NCBI GenBank assembly: GCA_945881775.1
Contig: CAMCVE010000016.1
Coordinates: forward strand, 1-57,201
DNA length: 57,201 nucleotides
Source of the DNA: Bacteriovorax stolpii
Lineage (GTDB): Bacteria > Bdellovibrionota > UBA2428
Direction: 5' to 3'
Below are positions 37,200-45,083 of this stretch, piece after piece. How positions within the stretch are numbered: the first letter of the stretch is position 1; every line of letters starts with the position of its first letter. A program made the translations under genes and the position numbers. Under the pieces are notes generated by a model. That model had not been told where the DNA came from. It searched no databases and worked only from the letters and a program-made list of their open reading frames with translations.

Positions 37200-38756
37200 A
37201 TGGGCCATATTCTTTCTTGGATGACGTTTTTCCCAATTCTCGGAGTGATTGCAATTGCCCTCACCCCCAAGACAAAAGAAACCCTCATCAAGGGCATTGC
37301 CGCCATTTCGACGGCAGTTCCTTTTTTGCTGAGCTTCAATATCATTGCGGCGTTTGACCGGACCTCTTCGGGAATTCAGTTCGAAGAGAAATTCTCTTGG
37401 ATCACTTCGCTCAACGTGAACTACCACATGGGTATCGACGGAATCAGTGTCTTGATGGTGATTCTTACCGCTTTGATCAGCTTCCTTGCAGTCTTCGCGA
37501 GTTTGAACGTGAAGAAAATGGTGAAGGGGTACTTCACCATGTACTTGCTGCTCCACGTGGGCATGATGGGTGTGTTCTGTGCTCTCGACTTCTTCCTCTT
37601 CTACGTGTTTTGGGAAGTGATGCTCCTACCGATGTACTTCCTCGTGGGGATATGGGGCGGCGAGCGCAAAGAGTACGCGGCGATTAAGTTCTTCCTCTAC
37701 ACACTCTTTGGCGGCGCACTGATGCTTCTTGGAATCATCGCTCTTTATATGTACAGCAAGGGCCCCGAAGGCGCCGGTATCCCTACTTTCAACATCTTGG
37801 AATTGGCGGGCCGCGATTGGACTCAGTACACGATCAATATCTTTGGCTTCCAGCTGCCCTTCGACAAGACGGTTTGGTGGCTGCTCTTCGTGGGTTTTGC
37901 AATCAAAGTGCCGATCTTCCCTTTCCACACCTGGTTACCCTGGGCTCACGTTCAGGCTCCGACTGCAGTTTCTGTTATCCTTGCAGGCGTTCTTCTTAAG
38001 ATGGGTGTCTACGGGCTCCTTCGCGTAAACTTTGCAATCCTGCCTGAGGCCACGAAGTACTTCTCCTATGTGATGGTTATTCTCGGTCTGATCAACATCA
38101 TTTACGGAGCGCTCTGCGCGATGGCCCAAACGGATTTGAAGAAGCTCGTTGCCTACAGCTCCGTGAGTCACATGGGATACTGCATCCTTGGCATTGCGGT
38201 CTTCAAGCCCGATGCGATGGCAGGGGCCATCCTTCAGATGTTTAACCATGGTCTTTCTGCTGCAATGATGTTCATGCTCGTAGGAATTCTCTACGACCGT
38301 CTTCACCATCGCTATATCGTGACTCCTCAAGGCAAGCCCGGTTTCGGTGGCATCGCTCAGAAAGCTCCCTGGATCACGGCAGCGTGGACTGTAGCAATTT
38401 TCGCGAGCTTGGGTCTCCCGGGTCTGAATGGATTCATCTCGGAGGCGCTCGTCTTTATCGGAGCTTTCCAAGCCTACAAGACAGAAACAATGATTGCGTC
38501 GATCGGCGTTGTTTTGGGCGCTGCTTATCTTCTTTGGATGGCACAGCGGGTGTTCCTCGGCCCCTACACTACTCTTGAAAAAGACCATCACTCCGGAGTC
38601 TTGGTTCCGGCCGAACACATCGCAGAGCCTACACTGCGCGAATGGATTGTCGTCGCGCCGCTTGGTTTCCTTTGTCTAGCGATTGGTCTTTACCCACAGC
38701 CTATGCTGAATTTCGTACGCGAAACTATTGGCAAGCTGCTCGAGGTCTACAACTGA
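37200..38756 (+). CDS. nuoM: NADH-quinone oxidoreductase subunit M (set 1)
   Basis: Antiporter-like proton-pumping subunit, 518 residues and about 14 helices. Pump residues: Glu in FYVFWEVMLLPMYFLVGIW and Lys in FAIKVPIFPFHTWLP. The following loop is LPWAHVQAPTAVS, with Trp where set 2 and many others have Asp (LPDAHTEAPT); that site varies in the family. Later helix-12 motif GLPGLNGFISEAL carries a Glu at the usual acidic site. Three bases after nuoL and one base before nuoN, so translation is likely coupled. Confidence 0.95.
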   Translation: MGHILSWMTFFPILGVIAIALTPKTKETLIKGIAAISTAVPFLLSFNIIAAFDRTSSGIQFEEKFSWITSLNVNYHMGIDGISVLMVILTALISFLAVFASLNVKKMVKGYFTMYLLLHVGMMGVFCALDFFLFYVFWEVMLLPMYFLVGIWGGERKEYAAIKFFLYTLFGGALMLLGIIALYMYSKGPEGAGIPTFNILELAGRDWTQYTINIFGFQLPFDKTVWWLLFVGFAIKVPIFPFHTWLPWAHVQAPTAVSVILAGVLLKMGVYGLLRVNFAILPEATKYFSYVMVILGLINIIYGALCAMAQTDLKKLVAYSSVSHMGYCILGIAVFKPDAMAGAILQMFNHGLSAAMMFMLVGILYDRLHHRYIVTPQGKPGFGGIAQKAPWITAAWTVAIFASLGLPGLNGFISEALVFIGAFQAYKTETMIASIGVVLGAAYLLWMAQRVFLGPYTTLEKDHHSGVLVPAEHIAEPTLREWIVVAPLGFLCLAIGLYPQPMLNFVRETIGKLLEVYN

Positions 38757-38757
38757 T

Positions 38758-40272
38758 ATGAGATCCCTTTTAGGCGTCAGTCCCGTACTCGTCCTCACCT
38801 TTGGAAGTTTGTTTATCCTTGTCGCGGGTCTTTGGGTTCGCAACAAGGCCTTCCAGTTCTGGACTTCGATGCTGAGTCTCTTGGTGGCGTTTGGGCTTTT
38901 CTTGGGTCTCGCCGAGAAGCCCGCGCAGGATTTGTTCTCGGGCATGATCGCGCACGACGGACTGGCCACTTTCTTCGGGGCTTTCTCGGTATTTGCAACC
39001 GCAATTGTCCTGGTGATGAGCCACACGTCCAAAGAGATCAAGGCAGATCGCCGTCCCGAGTACTATTCGATCGTTTTGGCGCTCGCGACGGGTCTTTGCT
39101 TTATGGCTTCGGCCAACCACTTCCTCATGATCTATCTCGCGATCGAAACCGTTTCGATTCTTAGTTACACGCTGGCGGGCTTCAAACGCGAAGACGGAAA
39201 GTCTGTTGAGGCTTCTCTGAAGTATGTGGTTTACGGCTCGATGGCTTCGGCGATCATGATCTTCGGCATGAGCCTGGTTTTTGGAGTTACCGGACAGTTC
39301 ACGCTCACGGGACTTCGTGAGTTTTTTGCAACGCCCGACGGAGCCTCCGCTCCGCTGCTTCTATGGGTGGGAGTGCTCATGACGTTCGCCGGGCTCGGAT
39401 ACAAGATTTCCGCGGCCCCGATGCATATGTGGACTCCCGACGTTTACGAAGGCGCTCCCACTCCCGTTTCGGCGCTTCTCTCCGTGGCCCCAAAGGCTGC
39501 GGGCCTCGGACTCCTTATTCGCTTTTTCGTGGTGGGCTTTGGCCAAAACCTGGATGGCTCTGAGCTGGCGGTTTCTAATTTGACCGATCCAACTGCGCTT
39601 GGCTTCCATGTGACAAGCGCCTTTAACTGGACACAGTTCCTCATTATCTCAAGCGCCTTCACAATGTTCATGGGAAACTTGGCGGCTCTTGGGCAGACCT
39701 CCGTAAAACGGATTCTTGCGTACTCATCGATCGCGCACGCCGGGTATATGCTGATGGGCCTCACCACTCAGACAGCCGCAGGCATAGAAGCAATCATGTT
39801 CTACATGGTGATCTACTGTCTCATGAACGTCGGAGCCTTCTGGGTCGCAGGCAAAGTGGAAGACACTCTTGGTGGAGACGATCTCCAGCACTTCAAGGGA
39901 CTGGTTCAGCGGCGTCCCCTCTACGCGATTTGTATGGCGGTGTTCTTGTTCTCGCTCACGGGACTTCCCCCACTTGCAGGATTCATCGGCAAGTTCTATC
40001 TGTTCAACGCTGTTTTGGGTCGTGAGATGTACGGGCTCGCACTTATCGCCGGACTCAACTCCGTCATCTCGCTCTACTATTACGTAAAGATCGCGAAGGC
40101 CATGATCCTCGAGGCCCCTCAGTTGCCTTTCCCACAAGGAAAAACTCCGTTTGAATCGCGCTCCAGCCAGGTGTTTATCGTTCTCTTGGCCGTTCCCAAT
40201 TTGATCCTCGGACTCTATTGGGAGCCCTTGATGAACCTTGTCCGTGACATGTTGAGCGTGTTCGCGGGCTAG
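38758..40272 (+). CDS. nuoN: NADH-quinone oxidoreductase subunit N (set 1)
   Basis: Third antiporter-like subunit, next to NuoK. 504 residues from ATG 38758; the frame extends ten codons upstream only as overlap with nuoM. Seen: helix-5 Glu in LMIYLAIETVSILSYTLAGF, the Lys of KREDGKSVEASLKYVVYGS, the helix-7 region YKISAAPMHMWTPDVYEGAP, and the SVKRILAYSSIAHAGYML motif. It ends the first nuo set. A 41-base gap with a Shine-Dalgarno GAGG leads to the second nuoA, with no strong terminator between them. Confidence 0.95.
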   Translation: MRSLLGVSPVLVLTFGSLFILVAGLWVRNKAFQFWTSMLSLLVAFGLFLGLAEKPAQDLFSGMIAHDGLATFFGAFSVFATAIVLVMSHTSKEIKADRRPEYYSIVLALATGLCFMASANHFLMIYLAIETVSILSYTLAGFKREDGKSVEASLKYVVYGSMASAIMIFGMSLVFGVTGQFTLTGLREFFATPDGASAPLLLWVGVLMTFAGLGYKISAAPMHMWTPDVYEGAPTPVSALLSVAPKAAGLGLLIRFFVVGFGQNLDGSELAVSNLTDPTALGFHVTSAFNWTQFLIISSAFTMFMGNLAALGQTSVKRILAYSSIAHAGYMLMGLTTQTAAGIEAIMFYMVIYCLMNVGAFWVAGKVEDTLGGDDLQHFKGLVQRRPLYAICMAVFLFSLTGLPPLAGFIGKFYLFNAVLGREMYGLALIAGLNSVISLYYYVKIAKAMILEAPQLPFPQGKTPFESRSSQVFIVLLAVPNLILGLYWEPLMNLVRDMLSVFAG

Positions 40273-40313
40273 TCCTGCGGCCGCGATCAACCTCGAAAGT
40301 TGAGGCTGTAAGA

Positions 40314-40688
40314 ATGAACGGATCCGAAACAATTGCACCGATCCTCGTGATGCTGGTGTTTGCGAGCGTGGTTGCTGGAGCGATGCTGTTTATCGCGTAT
40401 TTCATGGGGCCGAGCCGCCTTTACGGACCCAAAATCGAAACCTATGAATGCGGCATGCCCCCTGCGGGCAATGCGCGCGACCGGGTGAGTATCAAGTACT
40501 ACTTGGTTGCGATTCTCTTCTTGCTCTTTGATCTCGAGGCCGCGTTTCTGATGCCGGTGGCGATAGCCTGGAAGCAGTTGGTTGTTGTGGGTCCGATTGT
40601 TCTGGGACTTTTGGGATTTTTCATGTTCTTCTTCGTGCTGGGGCTCTGGTACGAACTCAAAGTTAAAGCCATTGAATGGGAGCGATAA
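40314..40688 (+). CDS. nuoA: NADH-quinone oxidoreductase subunit A (set 2)
   Basis: Second NuoA, 124 residues, three helices. Conserved IETYECGMPPAGNARDRVS with the loop Cys and LLFDLEAAFLMP match the family; sequence differs clearly from set 1, so this is an old paralogue rather than a recent duplication. The ATG at 40314 follows GAGG by nine bases. Its TAA overlaps the nuoC ATG by one base. In the standard order nuoB would sit between these two; it is absent. Confidence 0.94.
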   Translation: MNGSETIAPILVMLVFASVVAGAMLFIAYFMGPSRLYGPKIETYECGMPPAGNARDRVSIKYYLVAILFLLFDLEAAFLMPVAIAWKQLVVVGPIVLGLLGFFMFFFVLGLWYELKVKAIEWER

Positions 40689-41230
40689 TGGAAATGCCCG
40701 CTTGGTACCAGCAAATCAAAACGCAGTTTACCGATAAGATTCTTAGTGAACGCGAATCCGCTCCGGGAGAGATCGAAATTTCTATTGGACGTGATGACGT
40801 GAAGGATCTTCTGAAAGCACTCAAGTCGCTTCCCGTGGGCGCCTTCGATCACCTTGCGGACTTGACGGCTTATGACAACGCTCCAAGCACCCCGCGTTTT
40901 CACATCGTGTATGAACTCATTTCCATGGAAGCGCGCATTCGCTGCTCAGTGATCGTGCCGCTAGAAGAAGTCATTCAACCCAAAGTGCAAAGCATTTGTG
41001 ATCTTTGGCTCGGCGCCAATTGGCTCGAGCGCGAAGTTTTCGATATGTACGGAATTGAGTTCGAAGGTCACCCCGACCAGCGACGGATTTTGTTGCCCGA
41101 AGTTTTTGTTGGGTATCCCCTTCGCAAAGATTTCGTTGCGGATTACCGCCAAGAGTACACCGGCGCTTCGGAGTCCGATCAGGTTTTTGATCCCTTTGGT
41201 AACACTGTCATGAAGAGTGTGGAGGACTAA
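40688..41230 (+). CDS. nuoC: NADH-quinone oxidoreductase subunit C
   Basis: 30-kDa-type hydrophilic subunit that packs against NuoD in the connecting module. 180 residues from ATG 40688. The 30-kDa signature is visible as WLEREVFDMYGIEFEGHPDQRR (given as EREVFDMYGI and GHPDQRR). It then has LLPEVFVGYPLRKDF, the usual hinge to NuoD contacts. It is not fused to NuoD, and no nuoD follows: nuoE comes after one base. It is the only nuoC in the window. Confidence 0.95.
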   Translation: MEMPAWYQQIKTQFTDKILSERESAPGEIEISIGRDDVKDLLKALKSLPVGAFDHLADLTAYDNAPSTPRFHIVYELISMEARIRCSVIVPLEEVIQPKVQSICDLWLGANWLEREVFDMYGIEFEGHPDQRRILLPEVFVGYPLRKDFVADYRQEYTGASESDQVFDPFGNTVMKSVED

Positions 41231-41231
41231 A

Positions 41232-41765
41232 GTGTCGTACGCGTTTTCCCCTGAAGTCGAAGAAAGATTCCAGTGGCTTTGCACGCGCTATCCGCGTCGC
41301 GACGCCATACTTCTCCCGCTGCTACACCACGTTCAAGACGAGAATGGCTGGCTTTCGCCCGACGCAATTGATTACGTCGCTTCGCGCATGGAGCTCTCGC
41401 CTGCGCGGATTCGCGAAGTCGCCTCGTTCTACTCCATGTTCAAACTCAACAAGAAGGGGCAGTACGTTCTCCAGGTCTGCCACAACTTGAGCTGCTACTT
41501 GGCGGGTTCCGATGAGCTCATCAAAACACTCGAAGACAAGCTTGGCATCAAATGCGGAGAGACAACGCCTGATGGAAAGTTCACGCTTGAGCGGGTGGAG
41601 TGCCTCGCTTCATGCTCGACGGCTCCGATGCTTCAGGTGAATGTCTGGGACTACCACGAGTGCCTTACGTCCGAGAAGGTCAAGAGGCTTGTCGACGACC
41701 TCAAACAAGATCGCCTTGCCCTTCCTTCCTATGATGATCGAATTGCCCAAGGAGGTGACATGTGA
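41232..41765 (+). CDS. nuoE: NADH-quinone oxidoreductase subunit E
   Basis: 24-kDa-type subunit with a thioredoxin-like 2Fe-2S domain (cluster N1a) next to the NADH site. 177 residues from GTG 41232, chosen because GGAGGA lies five to six bases before it; the longer frame to 41217 overlaps nuoC. Four cluster ligands are present: Cys83 and Cys88 in VCHNLSC, Cys124 and Cys128 in ECLASC. N-terminal helical bundle ends in REVASFYSMF, a family signature. The stop overlaps the nuoF GTG by four bases. Confidence 0.96.
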   Translation: MSYAFSPEVEERFQWLCTRYPRRDAILLPLLHHVQDENGWLSPDAIDYVASRMELSPARIREVASFYSMFKLNKKGQYVLQVCHNLSCYLAGSDELIKTLEDKLGIKCGETTPDGKFTLERVECLASCSTAPMLQVNVWDYHECLTSEKVKRLVDDLKQDRLALPSYDDRIAQGGDM

Positions 41766-43132
41766 CCCAAAAAATCACACCCGCGCATCCTCTCGAAAAG
41801 CGCGTCATGCTGGCGGGTTTCGAAGAGCCGAATTCGTGGACCCTGGACGTCTTCGAGAAAAAACTCGGTGGTTACGTTTCGGCTCGCAAGGCTGTCACGA
41901 TGAACCCCGATGACATTATTGCTCTCGTGAAGGACTCTGGTCTTCGCGGTCTCGGGGGCGCCGGCTTTCCTGCGGGCATGAAGTGGAGCTTCATCCCTAA
42001 GAACTCGGCGAAGCCCGTTTACCTCGTGGTGAACGCAGACGAGGGAGAGCCCGGCACTTTCAAAGATCGCCAGCTCATGGAGCATCTCCCTCATCGACTG
42101 ATCGAGGGAATGATCGCAGCGGCTTCGGCCGTAAATGCTAAGATCGGTTACATCTACGTGCGCGGAGAACTTCGTCTGGCCATCAAGCGCCTCGAAGCGG
42201 CCGTCGAAGAAGCTTACAAGGCGGGATATCTCGGCAAGAATATTTTCGGATCAGGTCGGGATTTGGACATCACGGTTCATCCTGGGGCCGGCGCCTACAT
42301 TTGTGGCGAGGAAACGGGACTCATTGAATCTCTCGAAGGCGACCGCGGACAGCCGCGCCTCAAGCCACCTTTCCCTGCGGTGAGCGGCGTTTTTGGTGGC
42401 CCCACTGTTGTGAACAACGTCGAAACTCTTTCGAGTGTTCCTGGCATCATCAATAACGGTGCTCAGTGGTACATGGCCCTGGGTGGCGGAACCGTGCGCA
42501 ATGGCGGAACGAAACTTTTGTGTGTTTCGGGCGACGTTCAGCGTCCGGGTTTTTATGAGATTCCCGTTGGAACGAAACTTTCTGTTCTTCTCAACGACAT
42601 CTGCGGCGGGCCTCTTCCCGGTCGCAAGTTCAAAGCGTGTTATCCCGGCGGTTCGTCTTCACCGCTCCTAAAAGCCGAAGAGTTCGAAGTTGGTCTCGAT
42701 TTTGATTCGCTCGCAGCAGCGAAGTCCATGGCGGGCTCGGGTGCGGTGATTGTGATGGATGACCGCAGGTCAATTCCCGAAATGGCCATGCGCACGGCGC
42801 GCTTTTATGCCCACGAATCGTGTGGACAGTGCGTGCCTTGTCGCGAAGGAACTCGTTGGGTCTATTCCATGACCAAACGACTTTGCAAAGGGCAGGGCGC
42901 CTTAAGCGACATCGATAAACTTATCGATGCTTGCGCAAACATGCAGGGGCGCACGATCTGCGTTCTGGCGGATGCTTGTGCGATGCCGCTCGAGTCGATG
43001 CTCAAAAAGTTTCGTCCCGAATTTGAGGCGATTGCTCGTCCCGACAGCGAAGTCGAGGCCATCGTCCCGAAAGTTTCCGGACAAATGGCCGCGTTGATGG
43101 AAACGATCCGCGCTCGTCAGGCAAATCGTTAA
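41762..43132 (+). CDS. nuoF: NADH-quinone oxidoreductase subunit F (NADH-binding)
   Basis: 51-kDa-type flavoprotein that oxidises NADH through FMN and passes electrons to 4Fe-4S cluster N3. 456 residues from GTG 41762. NADH/FMN motifs: RGLGGAGFPAGMKWSF (residues 62-77), NADEGEPGTFKDR (91-103) and GAGAYICGEETGLIESLEG. Cluster ligands: Cys354, Cys357 and Cys360 in SCGQCVPCREG, and a fourth Cys in GRTICVLADAC. NuoG, which should receive the electrons, is not encoded next to it; nuoH follows after 12 bases. Only copy in the window. Confidence 0.97.
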   Translation: MTQKITPAHPLEKRVMLAGFEEPNSWTLDVFEKKLGGYVSARKAVTMNPDDIIALVKDSGLRGLGGAGFPAGMKWSFIPKNSAKPVYLVVNADEGEPGTFKDRQLMEHLPHRLIEGMIAAASAVNAKIGYIYVRGELRLAIKRLEAAVEEAYKAGYLGKNIFGSGRDLDITVHPGAGAYICGEETGLIESLEGDRGQPRLKPPFPAVSGVFGGPTVVNNVETLSSVPGIINNGAQWYMALGGGTVRNGGTKLLCVSGDVQRPGFYEIPVGTKLSVLLNDICGGPLPGRKFKACYPGGSSSPLLKAEEFEVGLDFDSLAAAKSMAGSGAVIVMDDRRSIPEMAMRTARFYAHESCGQCVPCREGTRWVYSMTKRLCKGQGALSDIDKLIDACANMQGRTICVLADACAMPLESMLKKFRPEFEAIARPDSEVEAIVPKVSGQMAALMETIRARQANR

Positions 43133-43144
43133 GGAAGGTCTTTG

Positions 43145-44224
43145 ATGTCGCAGTTGCTCTGGTCTTCACTTCTTGTTCCCGTTCTTTGTGCGTTTTTGCT
43201 GACGTGGATTCCAGTCATGCTGATCGTGGAGCGAAGGGCCGCGGCTTGGATGCAGCGACGCTCTGGCCCTAACCGCGTGGGACCCTGGGGCCTGATGCAG
43301 CCCATGTCCGACGCGATCAAGATGATCTTTAAAGAAGCCAATATTCCAAGGAAGGCACACAGGATTCTTTTTGTGCTGGCTCCGGCATTAGCCGTTCTCC
43401 CTCCGTTTCTTGCGATGATTGTGATCCCTCTGGGCGGATCCGTGAACATCAACGGACAAGAGTACGCACTGCAGGCTTTCAACGTGAACGTGGGATTACT
43501 TTTTTATCTCGCCATCACAAGTTTGCACGTTTACTCGGTCCTCACCGCAGGGTGGGCATCAAACAACAAGTTTTCTCTCATGGGCGGGCTGCGCGCGAGC
43601 TCCCAGATGATCAGCTACGAAATCGCTATCGGCATTTGCATTGTCTCGCTTGTGATGACCTATGGCACGCTCGACTTGCGCGAGATTGTGAAGCTTCAAG
43701 AGGCCGGCGCAGGCCTGCCCGCTTGGGGTTTTGCGCTTCAGCCCATCGTTTTTATTGTCCTGTGGGTTTGCACTTTTGCTGAAACAAATCGGCTCCCCTT
43801 CGATTTGCCCGAGGGCGAATCCGAGCTTGTGGCCGGTTATCACACCGAATATTCGGGCATGACTTTTGGTATGTTCATGCTGGGCGAGTACGCGGCGATG
43901 GTCGCGGCGTCTGCGTTCCTGGCGACGCTTTTCCTCGGCGGGTACAACATTCCCTTCGTGTCGGAAGAAGCTCTCAGGCAAGTCTTCCTTGACCAGGGAC
44001 TCCATCTCACGCTTGCAAGTGCCGCGACGGCTCTTCTTCAGTTTGCTTGTTTGATTCTAAAGATCTGCTTCTTTATGTGGGTTTTTGTGTGGGTGCGCTG
44101 GACGCTCCCTCGTTTCCGCTACGACCAGCTGATGGACCTTGGCTGGAAGATTTTGCTCCCTATCGGCGTTGCAAACGTGATCGGCACGATGATCGTGACT
44201 TACTTCTTGAAACGAGGCGGATGA
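43145..44224 (+). CDS. nuoH: NADH-quinone oxidoreductase subunit H (set 2)
   Basis: Second NuoH, 359 residues from ATG 43145 (AAGGAAGG six bases upstream; a TTG immediately before it is the preceding codon). Family features: MLIVERRAAAWMQRRSGPNRVGP (read as VERRAAAWMQRR and SGPNRVGP), charged loop ETNRLPFDLPEGESELVAG, then YHTEYSGMTFGMF. This copy follows the common consensus more closely than set 1. The stop overlaps nuoJ (ATGA). NuoI is missing between them. Confidence 0.95.
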   Translation: MSQLLWSSLLVPVLCAFLLTWIPVMLIVERRAAAWMQRRSGPNRVGPWGLMQPMSDAIKMIFKEANIPRKAHRILFVLAPALAVLPPFLAMIVIPLGGSVNINGQEYALQAFNVNVGLLFYLAITSLHVYSVLTAGWASNNKFSLMGGLRASSQMISYEIAIGICIVSLVMTYGTLDLREIVKLQEAGAGLPAWGFALQPIVFIVLWVCTFAETNRLPFDLPEGESELVAGYHTEYSGMTFGMFMLGEYAAMVAASAFLATLFLGGYNIPFVSEEALRQVFLDQGLHLTLASAATALLQFACLILKICFFMWVFVWVRWTLPRFRYDQLMDLGWKILLPIGVANVIGTMIVTYFLKRGG

Positions 44225-44778
44225 TTATGACCGTTAGTCCAACATTTCTTCAATGGCTTCTCGGCGCCGTCACACTGGCGCTAGCGTTGCTTGTGATCCT
44301 AGGCCGGAACCCCGTTGTGAGCGCGATTTCGCTGATGGGAACTCTTTTCTCGACGGGGCTAATTTTCTTCTCGGTCGGCGCTCAGTTTGTGGGAGCGGTT
44401 CAAATTCTTATCTATGCGGGCGCCATTTCGGTTCTGTTTATCTTCGTTGTGATGCTTCTGGACCTGCGCCCTACACGCGTGCGCATTCCTGGGAGAGCGC
44501 CGGTCTACGTCTTCTCGTTTGTGGTCTGCGCTCTGTTTTTTGTGGCAGCCATTTTGAGCGTGCTTCCGGTTCTTAGAAACCTTGGGGCCATCGAGATTCT
44601 TGGCCTTAGTGAGGCGGGGCTCGACCAAGGACCCGTGGCCATTTCGATGCAGCTTCTCTCGAAATATATGATTCCCTTTCAAGCCACAGCCCTCTTGCTT
44701 CTGGCTGCTGTGATGGGTGTTGTGGTGCTCGGCAAAAAGAACATGCTGAGTGAGCGAAAGCAAAGTGAGCAAAAATGA
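44221..44778 (+). CDS. nuoJ: NADH-quinone oxidoreductase subunit J (set 2)
   Basis: 185 residues from ATG 44221, which forms an ATGA overlap with nuoH; an in-frame ATG at 44227 is a close alternative. Five helices, with the glycine/pi-bulge segment QFVGAVQILIYAGAISVLF and the acidic end of helix 3 in FVVMLLDLRP. It ends in a charged tail with MLSERKQSEQK. Clearly the same family as the set 1 copy but well diverged. Confidence 0.94.
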   Translation: MIMTVSPTFLQWLLGAVTLALALLVILGRNPVVSAISLMGTLFSTGLIFFSVGAQFVGAVQILIYAGAISVLFIFVVMLLDLRPTRVRIPGRAPVYVFSFVVCALFFVAAILSVLPVLRNLGAIEILGLSEAGLDQGPVAISMQLLSKYMIPFQATALLLLAAVMGVVVLGKKNMLSERKQSEQK

Positions 44779-45080
44779 TTAGCGAATTGCAATTTCTTGT
44801 GGGACTCGGGCTCGCGATTTTCTCTGTGGGAGTCGTTGGATTTCTCACTCGCAGAAACGGACTCATTGCACTCATGTGCCTCGAACTGATGCTCAATGGG
44901 GTGAACCTTTGCCTCGTGAGCTTCTCCAGACATCATGGCAACGCCGAAGGATCGGCTCTCGTGCTCCTGATTGTCCTCGTGGCCGCAGCTGAAGCCGCCT
45001 TGGCACTGTCGCTATTTGTTTCTCTGTACCGTCAGTCGGGATCTGTTGAGCTCGACGACTTCCGGCTACTCAAAGGGTGA
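44775..45080 (+). CDS. nuoK: NADH-quinone oxidoreductase subunit K (set 2)
   Basis: 101 residues, three helices. Both membrane glutamates are kept: MCLELMLNGVNLCLVSF and VAAAEAALALSLFVSLYRQ. ATGA overlap with nuoJ at the start; nuoL begins three bases after the stop. Length equals the usual 100-residue NuoK. Confidence 0.95.
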   Translation: MISELQFLVGLGLAIFSVGVVGFLTRRNGLIALMCLELMLNGVNLCLVSFSRHHGNAEGSALVLLIVLVAAAEAALALSLFVSLYRQSGSVELDDFRLLKG

Positions 45081-45083
45081 TAC

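Noticed and set aside
37200-38756. Trp in place of Asp after the helix-7 Lys of NuoM set 1 (LPWAHVQAP) as a sign of lost function
   Set aside because: This position is variable among NuoM/ND4 proteins, and the pump Glu and Lys residues are intact.
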